NCBI GenBank assembly: GCA_005408345.1
Contig: SEMN01001357.1
Location: forward strand, 1-64,000
DNA from: Macquaria australasica
Lineage: Eukaryota; Chordata; Actinopteri; Centrarchiformes; Percichthyidae
Direction: 5' to 3'
DNA length: 64,000 bases
Notes under the pieces: model-generated
Told to the model about the DNA's origin: nothing
Database searches by the model: none
The model's input: the letters and a program-made list of their open reading frames with translations, nothing else
Part shown: positions 47,101-57,441 of the stretch, in pieces
How positions within the stretch are numbered: the stretch's first letter is position 1
Layout: each line of letters begins with the position of its first letter
Translations under genes and position numbers: made by a program

Positions 47101-50100
47101 TTGTTATTGGGGCAGTTGTGGTTGTTGTTGCTGCAGCTGTGGTCATTGTAGCAGTTATGGTTGTTGCTGCTGCAGTTGTGGTCGTTGTTGGGGCTGCGGT
47201 GGTTGGTGTTGGACCGACCGTAGTAGTTGTTGGTCCAGCTGTGGTTGTTGTTGGGGCAGTTGTGGTTGTTGTTTCTGCAGCTGTCGTCATTGGAGCAGTT
47301 ATGGTTGTTGTTGGGGCAGTTGTGGTTGTTGTTGCTGCAGCTGTGTTCATTGTTGGGGCTGGGATGGTTGTTGTTGGACCAATCGTAGTAGTTGTAGCAG
47401 CTTTGGTTGCTGTTGGGGCAACTGTGGTTGTTGATGCTGCTGCAGCTGTAGTTGTTGTGGCAACAGTGGTAGCTGTTGGATTAGTTGTCACTGGAGCAAC
47501 TGTGGTTGTTGTTGGGGTCAATGTGGTTGTTGTTGGGGCAGTTGTGGTTGTTGTTTCTGCAGCTGTCGTCATTGGAGCAGTTATGGTTGTTGTTGTTGGG
47601 GCAGTTGTGGTTGTTGTTGCTGCAGGTGTGGTCATTGTTGGGGCTGGGGTGGTTGTTGTTGGACCAATCGTAGTAGTTGTAGCAGCTGTGGTTGCTGTTG
47701 GGGCAACTGTGGTTGTTGATGCTGCTGCAGCTGTAGTTGTTGTGGCAACAGTAGTAGCTGTTGGATTAGTTGTCGTTGGAGCAGCTGTGGTTGTTGTTGG
47801 GGCAGTTGTGGTTGTTGTTTCTGCAGGTGTCGTCATTGGAGCAGTTATGGTTGTTAATGGGGCAGTTGTGGTTGTTGTTGCTGCAGCTGTGGTTGTTGTT
47901 GGGGCTGGGGTGGTTGATATTGGACCAATCGTAGTAGTTGTAGCAGCTGTGGTTGCTGTTGGGGCAACTGTGGTTGTTGATGTTGCAGTTGTAGTTGTTG
48001 TTGTGGCAACAGTGGTAGCTGTTGGATTAGTTGTCACTGGAGCAGCTGTGGTTGTTGTTGAGGTCACTGTTGTCGTTGTTGGGGCAGTTGTTGTTGCTGT
48101 TTCTGCAGCTGTCGTCATTGGAGCAGTTATGGTTGTTGTTGGGGCAGTTGTGGTTGTTGTTGCTGCAGCTGTGGTCATTGTTGTAGCTGGGGTGGTTGAT
48201 ATTGGACCATTCGTAGTAGTTGTAGCAGCTGTGGTTGCTGTTGGGGCAACTGTGGTTGTTGATGCAGTGCTGCAGCACTGTAGCTGTTGTGGCAACAGTG
48301 ATAGCTGTGGTGTTGATTATATTGGACCATTCGTAGTAGTTGTAGCAGCTGTGGTTGCTGTTGGGGCAACTGTGGTTGTTGAAACTGTTGTGGCAACAGT
48401 TAGCTGTTGGATTAGTTGTCACTGGAGAAACTGTGGTTGTTGTTGGGGTCAATGTGGTTGTTGTTGCTGCAGCTGTGGTCGTTGTTGGGGCTGCGGTGGT
48501 TGGTGTTGGACCGACCGTAGTAGTTGTTGGGGTCAATGTGGTTGTTGTTGGGGCAGTGGTAGTTGTTATTGATGCAGCTGTCGTCATTGGAGCAGTTATG
48601 GTTGTTGTTGGGGCAGTTGTGGTTGTTGTTGGGGCAGTTGTGGTTGTTGTTGCTGCAGCTGTGGTCATTGTTGGGGCTGGGGTGGTTGATATTGGACCAA
48701 TCGTAGTAGTTGTAGCAGCTGTGGTTGCTGTTGGGGCAACTGTGGTTGTTGATGTTGCGACTTTAGTTCTTGTGGCAACAGTGGCAGCTGTTGGATTAGT
48801 TGTCACTGGAGCAACTGTGGTTGTTGTTGGGGTCACTGTTGTCGTTGTTGGGGCAATTATGGTTGTTGTTTCTGCAGCTGTTGTCGTTGGAGCAGTTATG
48901 GTTGTTGCTGCTGCAGCTGTGGTCATTGTTGGGGCTGCGGTGGTTGGTGTTGGACCGACCGTAGTAGTTGTTGGACCAGCTGTGGTTGTTGTTGGGGTCA
49001 AAGTGGTTGTTGTTGGGGCAGTTGTGGTTGTTGTTTCTGCAGCTGTCGTCATTGGAGCAGTTATGGTTGTTGTTGCTGCAGCTGTGGTCATTGTTGGGGC
49101 TGGGGTGGTTGATATTGGACCAATCGTAGTAGTTGTAGCAGCTGTGGTTGCTGTTGGGGCAACTGTGGTTGTTGATGCTGCTGCAGCTGCAGTTGTTGTG
49201 GCAACAGTAGTAGCTGTTGGAATAGTTGTCGTTGGAGCAGCTGTGGTTGTTGTTGGGGTCACTGTTGTGGTTGTTGGGGCAGTTGTGGTTGTTGTTGGGG
49301 CAGCTGTGGTCGTTGTTGGGGCTGCGGTGGTTGGTGTTGGACCTACCGTAGTAGTTGTTGGACCTGCTGTGGTTGTTGTTGGGGTCAATGTGGTTATTGT
49401 TGGGGCAGTTGTAGTTGTTATTGATGCAGCTGTCGTCATTGGAGCAGTTATGGTTGTTGTTGTTGTTGGGGCAGTTGTGGTTGTTGTTGCTGCAGGTGTT
49501 GTCATTGGAGCAGTTATGGTTGTTATTGGGGCAGTTGTGGTTGTTGTTGCTGCAGCTATAGTCATTGTTGGGGCTGGGGTGGTTGTTGTTGGACCAATCG
49601 TAGTAGTTGTAGCAGCTGTGGTTGCTGTTGGGGCAACTGTGGTTGTTGATGTTGCAGTTGTAGTTGTTGTTGTGGCAACAGTGGTAGCTGTTGGATTAGT
49701 TGTCACTGGAGCAGCTGTGGTTGTTGTTGGGGTCACTGTTGTTGGGGCAGTTGTGGTTGTTGTTTCTGCAGCTATCATTGTTGGAGCAGTTATGGTTGTT
49801 GTTGCTGCAGCTGTGGTCGTTGTTGGGGCTGCGGTGGTTGGTGTTGGACCGACCATAGTAGTTGTTGGACCAGCTGTGGTTGTTGTTGGGTTCAATGTGG
49901 TTGTTGTTGGGGTCAATGTGGTTGTTGTTGGGGCAGTTGTGGTTGTTGTTTCTGCAGCTGTCGTCATTGAAGCAGTTATGGTTGTTGTTTTTGGGGCAGT
50001 TGTGGTTGTTGTTTCTGCAGCCATCGTTGACCCTGGGGTGATTTTTGTTGTTGTAGCAGCTGTAGCGGCTGTAGTCGTTGTTGGATTAGTTGTTGTTGAA

Positions 50101-50768
50101 GCAGCTGTAGTTGTGGTTGGGGTCACTGTGGTTGTTGTTGTGGTTGTTGTTTCTGCAGCTGTCATCGTTGAAGCAGTTGTAAATGTTGTTGGGGCAACTG
50201 CAGTTGTTGTTGCTGCAGTTGTGGTTGTTGTTGGACCAACAGTAATAGATGTTGGGGCAACTGTGGTCGTTGTTGCCGCTGCAGTGGTTGTTGTTGGGGT
50301 CACTGTGGTTGTTGTTTGGGCATCTGTGGTTGTAGTTAATGCAGCTGTGGTTGTTGCTAGGGCCACCATGGATGTTGTTGGGACCGTTGTGGTTGTTGTT
50401 TCTGCAGCTGTCATTGTTGGCGCAGTGGTCGTTGTTGGGGCTGCAGTTGTTGGTGTCACTGTGGTTGTCGTTGCTTCAGCTGTGGTTGTTGTTTGAGCTG
50501 CAGTGGTTGGTGTTTGACCAGCTGTAGTAGTTGTTGGAGCATCTGTTGTTGTTGTTACTGCAGCTGTGGTTGCTGTTGGGTCAGCTGTTGTTGTCAGTGT
50601 AGTAGCTGTGCTCACAGACTGTCCATTGCAAGAGGCTGTTTTGAATCGAGAAAGATGGATCAGTGTGACATTTATTTTTGTTACGTCTCTCTTTCCAAAG
50701 TGTTTTGAAATTACTTATTTTAACTCACCAACAAACGAAAGAAGGATGACACAGATCTTCATCATCAT
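38169..50768 (-). CDS. Mucin-like gene C: giant Thr-rich repeat protein, interrupted as assembled
   Basis: Signal exon 50729-50784 (ATG 50768; MMMKICVILLSFV), 93-bp phase-1 intron (50636-50728), last exon 50635-38169 (12,467 bp). The protein opens ASCNGQSVSTATTLTTTADP. Long arrays of 7-residue units follow: mainly TTTTAAP/TTTTVTP types with recurring markers TNPTATTV, IGPTTTTPAP and ITAPMTTAAE. Below about 40.4 kb Gly-containing AAPGATT units dominate. The end is TASSSVINKTSFLLVI..., the family GPI-like tail. The repeat frame is broken. A 2-bp loss near 48,400 and a TAA at 48317-48319 in the shifted repeat frame lie in a rearranged 150-bp patch. An 8-bp gain lies near 45,013-45,020. As assembled, translation runs out of frame after ~758 residues and stops at 48027, near 882 residues, without the anchor. 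Real inactivation and assembly error are both possible. Confidence 0.75.
38230..40420 (-). repeat. Gene C Gly-type repeat array (AAPGATT)
   Basis: 21-bp units such as GCAGCTGTGGTTGCTCCTGGG (plus form), coding TTAAPGA-like heptads, fill about 38,230-39,690 and reappear at about 40,200-40,390. They are separated by T-type units. The same unit makes up nearly all of gene D. Confidence 0.9.
42141..44556 (-). repeat. Internal ~2.4 kb duplication in gene C, copy 1
   Basis: Aligns with 45,032-47,468 at an offset of 2,912 bp (for example CAATGTGGTCGTTGTTG at 42,548 and 45,460). One extra 21-bp unit near the start of the second copy makes the local offset 2,891 there. Differences are scattered point changes. 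The similarity ends near 44,556, where GTAGTAGCTG faces GTGGTAGCTG and the sequences part. Confidence 0.85.
45032..47468 (-). repeat. Internal ~2.4 kb duplication in gene C, copy 2
   Basis: Second copy of the unit at 42,141-44,556. Its left edge lies within about 20 bp of the 8-bp frameshifting gain at 45,013-45,020. The frame lesion may therefore mark the duplication junction. Confidence 0.85.
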
Positions 50769-51485
50769 TGTCAAACAGTCTTTTCTGTTTGTGAACACAA
50801 TTCATTAATTTTGTTAGGTAAATGAAAAAGATCTTCAGATTTAACTGAAATTTAGTAAACATTACTGTCTTTAAGACATATAGTAGTTAAACTCAGTTGT
50901 TTTATGTGCTTACTTATATTTACAGCAGTTAATGTACTTCATTTAACTACTAAAATGTATTAACACTTATAACAAAATGAATCATGCTGTTCGCTGTACC
51001 ACCTGGGTAACTATCTAAAAGGTATTGACAAGACAGAGGCCTGCCTTCTTCAGTTTCTTTTCACTGGTTTAATGGTTAATAAATAGAACTAAATTGTTTC
51101 TATGATGATGATGATATATCATGTAGTTTTCTTTTTGCCTCCAGTCTAGAGCTTAATTTTCTTACTTCTGCATTAATATTTATTATAAACATCATCTACT
51201 GTAGTGTTAACACAACAATACTTTGTTGTTTTATTGTAAAAATAAACTCCTAAACTATTTAAAAAGAAAAAAAATTGTAATTATGGTAAGTAATAGTAAC
51301 ATCATAGCTTAATTTTGTGCACTTACTGAAATTTTACATTTTAGTGGTAATAAAGGTGTGACTGTAGGCACACAATAACACACACAATAAAATGAATTAA
51401 ATAACCGTAATATTGGTTATAATGAATAACTATATAATTTTAGAATAAATAACAAAGACTAAAATTATATAATTGAAACACTTAC

Positions 51486-51585
51486 AGATTTTGCATTGGC
51501 TTGAATTGCGTCCACTGCAGTGATGGAAGTTGTGATGCTCTCTGATTCCACCTGCTCTGTATCCTTTACTGTTTGCTTAGTGGTG
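51486..51585 (-). other. Gene C non-coding first exon (5' UTR)
   Basis: Runs from about 30 nt below the TATA box to AAAATCT at a GTAAGTGT donor (intron 1 is 50785-51485). Shares GAATCAGAGAGCATC and GTGGACGCAATTCA with gene B's first exon. No ATG joins the signal exon in frame. Intron 1 has a CTAAC branch-point-like word about 30 nt before its CACAAACAG acceptor. Confidence 0.7.
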
Positions 51586-51608
51586 TCCACCGGTGAGAAT
51601 ACAGCAGC

Positions 51609-51615
51609 TTTTATA
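51609..51615 (-). promoter_or_regulatory. Gene C TATA box
   Basis: TATAAAA on the minus strand within GTTATAAAAGCTGCTG, same position and flanks as in B and D. Confidence 0.75.
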
Positions 51616-52484
51616 ACAGCACAAAGCAGGCGACATCAGAGTCTTTTCAAAGACATCAATGAAATGTATGAATATGTTTTCCAATTTGAATTGAAGGTGT
51701 GGCCAACCATTTAATGTCTTATTCATGTGCGTTTTATTTGGGAAATACTTGAGCTAAATAAAGAAACTTGTTGAGATAGTTTTTTTGTTATATCTGATGT
51801 TAGATTAACCATTTTGTCTGAGTGATATTTGTTTTAAACTCATATACCCTCCCAAACTGTTTTGTATGGCTTTATGTAAAAGTATGCTAAGTATGAAAGA
51901 CTTGGATTTCCTGTACCTATGGGAGAGAATGGATTTATTCTAGTCTGAGGGACCCGAGGGTGTGATCATCTCTACAGTCTTTCTTCTTTGGTCTGAATTA
52001 CACCAGACCGAAATTAATCGTAATTGTCACACAGTTATTGTGACTACCAAATCATTCATTCCAGGCTGTATTTTTCTTTTTTCTTGCCATCTTGGCATCT
52101 GGAACTGAGGTTCAGTCCCTGTTCCACACGTAGACGTGTTGAAACACAATAAGATATTAAATTATCACCTTAAAGCCTTTTGAAGGGATGTTTTGGATAA
52201 AGTAAAATTTTTAGAACATATGCCTTTTTGCTTCTTACCATGAAAATGGTTTATTTTTGAGGTGTTTTTCTTTGCATAAATGCCCATTGAGGGACATTGT
52301 CCCTGGTGGTACCCAACATAATAGATCCAGTTTACCACAGTTGAGAAAAAAGGCCCAAGCATATTCCAAACATGATACTGAGTTACAAAGACCACATTTT
52401 CACTTTGTTGACACACCAGCTTTTTAACCTTTGTGCACAAAGCATTCAAGACATTACAGTATGTTCTCTTCTTTCACCTCTGAA
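51616..52484. other. Gene C upstream flank, no gene
   Basis: Homologous to the gene B upstream flank up to about 52,240 and identical to 61,373-62,241. A minus-strand open frame at 52165-52449 has no recognisable motif. Confidence 0.5.
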
Positions 52485-53545
52485 ACACATTATATAAAGA
52501 TATAGTTACTCTGCCCTGGCCTCCAGGAATTGTAGAGTTGTCTTTGATCAGGATATGTCCTGACTGCTTTTTTCACCTATGTAACATTACAAAAATCAGG
52601 CCCATCCTGTTTCAAAATGATGCGGAAAAACGAGTCCATGCATTTGCTACGTCTAGGTTGGATTAGACTCTCCAGGTGATCCAGAGTGGTGTGGCACATC
52701 TACTGAGAAGAGCCAGGAAAAGAGGTTCATATTTCTCTATTAGCTTCTCTGCACTGGCTCCCTGTCATAGTCCCAGAATGCAGAAAGCTCCTCTCCTGTG
52801 GAACCAGCTCCCAGTTTGTGCACGGGAGGCAGACCCCCTCCTCACATTTAAGAGTAGGCTTAAGACTTTCCTCTTTGATAAAGCTTATAGTCGGGCTGAC
52901 TCAAGTGACCCCTGAGCCCCCCCCTTAGTTATGCTGCTGTAGACCTAGACTGCCGGGAGACTTCCCATGATGCACAGAGCTCCTCTCTCCTCCTCTCCCT
53001 CTTCATCTGTACGCCCTCATGTGGTATTAATGCTTGTTACTAATTCGACTGCTTCTCTCTCCCGTAGTTGTGTGCTCTCTCTCTCTCTCTCTCTCTCCTT
53101 CTGTTGCTTTCTGCAGGTGTTTCTGCCTCCGGAGCTGTAGAGTCTGGATCTATGGTTGCAGCCACCTGCTGCCCCCGTGTTCCTGCTCAACAGCAGCTGC
53201 TGCTATTATTGTTACTATTACTTTACATCTCTATGGGGAACTTGCATTGTGCTACGATATGTTCTCTTTCCTCCTGCTCTCTCTCTCTTTCTCTCAACCC
53301 AACCGGTTGAGGCAGATGACCGCCCACCCAGAGCCTGGTTCTGGTTCTGGTTCTGCTTGAGGTTTCCGCCTGTTAAAAGGAAGTTTTTCCTTGCCACTGT
53401 TGCCTAGTGCTTGCTCATGGTGGGATTTCTTGAGTCTCTTTAAATAATACTATAAAGAGTCAGTCTAGACTTGCTCCATATGAAAAGAGCCCTTAGATAA
53501 CTTCTGTTATGTTTTGGCACTATATAAATAAAATTGAACTGAAAT
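52485..53545 (+). mobile_element. LINE 3' fragment (L2/CR1 group)
   Basis: Degenerate C-terminal LINE coding text (VIQSGVAHLLRRARKR, then after an internal deletion APLLWNQLP...TFKSRLKTFLF, 52,676-52,915) matches the end block of the L2 copy at 3.9 kb. A long 3' UTR follows, containing a (CT)n run at 53,075-53,098, AGGAAGTTTTTCCTTGCCAC, and GGCACTATATAAATAAAATTG ending in a GAAC/GAAA-type tail at about 53,545. Small open frames inside it are not genes. Confidence 0.8.
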
Positions 53546-56500
53546 GAATTCCCTTCACAAAATATCTGGGGGACAATGCTCAACCTGCTCATTACACTTT
53601 GGCTGCCAACTTGACTTTGTCTTCACTCAGTGAAATTGAAATGCACACAAATTGTACACTACAATCAGCAGAACTCTTTACACTGGCGTCAGGATTTCAC
53701 ATATCCACTAAAGATAAACGCCTATGAATCAGTTTAAAAATCATGTTAAAAAATGCACTCCTTATGTCTTCATCTTGTCTCATAATCACCAAATTTCAAC
53801 CCTTTCTTCAGTATTAGAGTAATGCAGGTGATTGTTATCTGTACAGTGTGAAGAGGAACTGCTAGTAGCCAAAGCAGCATGACTTTTCAGAATGCAGATT
53901 TACCCAAATGTAAACAAATAGGCTTCAGGCTTAAACAAGTAGATGTAGATAGGTTTAAGTTTGATATTTAAACATTCAGCGTGGTCCACTTTCAGTTAGT
54001 TTCCATCAGTTTTTACCAGATTGGTTGGGTAGCACAGGAACAAGCAGACTTTTACCTCCTGATCTGATATTGAAGTCTGGCACTTCGGTTACACAAATGT
54101 AGAGGGGAACTGACGAGCTGAAGTTAGGATCCACCTTAAAAGTGCGTGCAAAATGGCCAAAAGAGATTCTTCAGATTTTTGTGAATAGCTTTCTCTCTCT
54201 AACTGGGCCTCCTGTTAATATACACAACCACTAGTTTTTAAAGTCATTCAGTGTGGCCCAATGCAATTCTGACTTGTATTTTCTCACTGTTCTAGTTCAA
54301 CTACTCGTTTCAACTTGGATCATTGACAGTTACAAAGCTTTTATTTAGACTCAGTTTAGTTTTTAGTTGTTGGTGGTGATTTGGTGACAATGGGTTCATG
54401 TTAATGCTGTCTACAGGTTTCTTAGGAACAATTTATTCTCTGGAAATAGGTTCCAATGAAAAGGTTACGCTGTGGAATTTTGTAAACACCTTTTACCACA
54501 AATATACCCACGAGTTCATATAATGACATATGAGGTTTTCCCACTTCAATGAACACAGATCTCAAATCTGTGTAATTAAAAGTTTGGTTTTGGTGAAATC
54601 CTCAGAAAATTGATAAAAATTCTTCCTCACATTCTGCCACCACCAAACAATACACGTCGTCTCCAACATGTTAGCTACATGAAGGAATTAGACAGGGATG
54701 CCTTTATTTTGTTGTTTTTTTATTGAATTTTATTGAACCCCTTGCTTCTGCACAACACACTGAAACACAAACATTTCAACTATTCCAGTTGGTGCAAGTC
54801 AGCACAAAATCAGTGTATGTGCTGATGACATGGCATTATTCACTCATCGCCATACCTGCAATCATGCAGATCATAGACCACTTTAAAACAATCTCTGAAT
54901 AGTTGATTACTGGAAATGTGTTACTCTTCCTCTGGGGGCCAGTGAGGGGAATGTTGGGTCTACAAAAACCTTCAAGTTGACAACTGTACTGTCTTCCCAT
55001 GCCTATGTACACAAATCCCAGATAACTTGAATAACCTACAAACACAACCAAATTCCCATATTGCAGACCCTACAGAGTCTACAACCTTGCTTCCGGCTCT
55101 GTGCGGTGCTTTGAGCTAAATACTAACGTCAGCATGTTAACATGCTCACAATGATAATGCCAGCATGTTGATGTACCATGTTTAATATCTTACTTTTGCC
55201 TGTTAGCATGCTAACGTTTGATAATTAGCACTAAACAGAAAGTGCAGCAGAGGCAGATGGGAGTGTCATTAGTTTTGCAAGTATTTGGCCATTAACAAAA
55301 GTATAGACCCCTTTACAGTCTGTAAACAATGATGACATACATAAGCATGCGCGTGCATTTTGGCATCGGAAGTCTGGCAGACGGCAATAGCTTGTCAATC
55401 TATGGAAGGGCATTAATCAACAAAGATTGCGAATGCTACCTAAACAAACTGACTTTGACAAATGGTGACCGATCTGTGTGCTGTTACTGTGTGGGTAGAA
55501 GACATTAGCAAGTGGCCCAATATTCAGTAGCCAGATATATACACGTATTTGATGGAGAAACCTAGCGTTTTCACCAACGAGAAACTACGAGCCTACAAGT
55601 CACTAGACGCTTACAACTACGTTATCTGTGGTCATGTACAGAATACCATGGCATAGACTCCCCAGTCAAAGTCAAGGACACAAGACTACTATGTATGAGG
55701 CTTGGGTTATAATTAACAAAGCAGAAAACTACGCCCTAACAGCGAATTGTACCTGCATGGCAGGGTAAGTAGTATTTTGTGTTGTTGACTTGCTGGGCTA
55801 GCATAGTTCAGAGCTCGATGATATAGTTCTGCTTCTGTTTTACTGTCATTTTATCCCCTTAACCAGGGCATGAACTGATGATGATTTTCAGTCAAAACCT
55901 GATAGAGCTTAGGTTGGATACATGATAAAATGTCAAGAATTTGGCTGAGAGCAAGTGTTATTGATCGTGTCCACTTGTAGTCAACATGTTTAATAGCTTG
56001 CAGACATATAAGCCGCTGGTTGCTCTGAAACGGCCGTGATCCTGTCAGGATTCTGTAGAACTTGAGCCCGCTGTTGGAATGTTGATTCTGACAACCGAAC
56101 AGGCAACAGCCAGACATTTTGATGCTGGTAACACTTCTAATTCAATGTTTAAAACTTGCTAACTCATCTGGGTGGTTGGGGCAAAATGCCACTTCCGTTG
56201 CCAAAATGCCTGCGCATATTTTGATGACGTCGGCTGTAAAAATGGGTCTATTGGACAACAAGAAATTGTGAACAGATGATGGCTGCTAAATGAAAGATCA
56301 GTGGATCAAACTTATTACAATTAATTCTCTTCCTACTTGAGGAGATATTTCAACAAAGTGGTTAGAATACATTATCTATCAGTCTACGCTTGGATCTACA
56401 TCAAAATATAGACAAGACAATGATTATTATCTCATTGTCGGTAATAACTTGCATTTGTATTTGCTTTTCTTGTTGGCTTTTATCTTTACAGCACTCTGTA

Positions 56501-57441
56501 ACTTTGTTAAGGAAATGGGAACCAGAAATATAGTTTATTCAAGTTTATTTATCATCACGTGCCAAATTATTTGTATTCGAGATCAGCAGTTCATGAGATA
56601 TTGCCAAACTGTTCAAAAATGCCTAATCTTACGATGTCAATAAAGACTTAAAAGACTTTTGTATTAATTTTAACAACTGTAAGAATAGTCACACTATAAA
56701 TACTACAGTACCTTAGCCTGGGTAGCTGTTTATTTGTTAGTGGTAAAGTACCATTTTTAATGCTTATATATGCTATTTTGTATAATGGTTTTTGGTGTAC
56801 TTTGTTCTTTGTAGCCTGTTATTGGCTGGAATGATGAACTAAACTTATTTTAATGTGTTTTATGAGATGCCAAGCCAACATGGGCTCATCACACAGCAGA
56901 AACAAATGTGAGTACGATGCTGAATCATACAAAAGACAACAAAGTAATCTCTCGTTCTTTGCATTTCACACTTTAATAGTTTGAATACTTTACATGGCCT
57001 ATTAACAGGCTACAGAGCAGTCACCAGAGTTGCTACATCGAAAACAAAAATACGGAACTATGTATATGAAATAACTCTTTGTTTACGTTGCGACGTAAGA
57101 GCTGTTCATGTTGTTGTGTCCGCTCACTGAATGTGGCTCATATGGCTCTGTGTCAATGTTAATAGCAGTTAGTGTAGTAAAAGTTGTATCTATGCTTGTC
57201 TTATGTCAAAAGAATATATAGCACTGTCACTGTACTTAAGTATTAGAAAGATCTGTTGTCAAAATTAATTTTGTGTTTGGAAAATCAACTTAAAGCACGT
57301 TCAAATATAAGATATATTACAAAATCACAGCTATAGTCATGATAAAAAAAAAAGTCATATCCTTCAGTCTCTTCAAAGTAGAGAGTATATCTATACAACC
57401 AACAAGTTGCTGTTAGTAAGTCCTGTGCTCCAGATCAGTTC
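53546..57441. repeat. Spacer C-D with dispersed repeats and gene D 3' UTR
   Basis: No gene recognised. 54,350-57,441 is the older duplicate of spacer 35.4-38.2 kb. A fish dispersed repeat at about 55,090-55,290 (CAGCATGTTAACATGCTCAC, GTTAGCATGCTAACGTTTG, GGGAGTGTCATTAGTTTTGCA) has no counterpart in the B-C spacer, so it was probably gained after that duplication. The final ~100 bp before 57,442 match the other genes' 3' UTRs. Confidence 0.65.

Larger units (their letters stand above)
50485..54243. repeat. Recent segmental duplication, copy 1
   Basis: Reappears at 60,242-64,000 with a constant 9,757-bp offset and no difference noticed. The last mismatch is near 50,484 / 60,241 (TGTGGTTG against TGTAGTTG). 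It spans the first ~50 codons of the last exon, both introns, the signal exon, the promoter, 5' flank and a LINE fragment of gene C. Confidence 0.95.

Noticed and set aside
40708..48572. Val/Ala/Gly-rich plus-strand proteins of 1,425 and 1,196 codons, and similar ones opposite genes A, B and D
   Set aside because: They are exact reverse readings of the Thr repeats, have no signal or anchor, and the conserved exons, promoters and tails are all on the minus strand.
53034..53407. Small open frames with a signal-peptide look, duplicated at 62,791-63,164
   Set aside because: They lie in the 3' UTR-like part of a LINE fragment across a (CT)n run, and their identity between copies follows from the segmental duplication.
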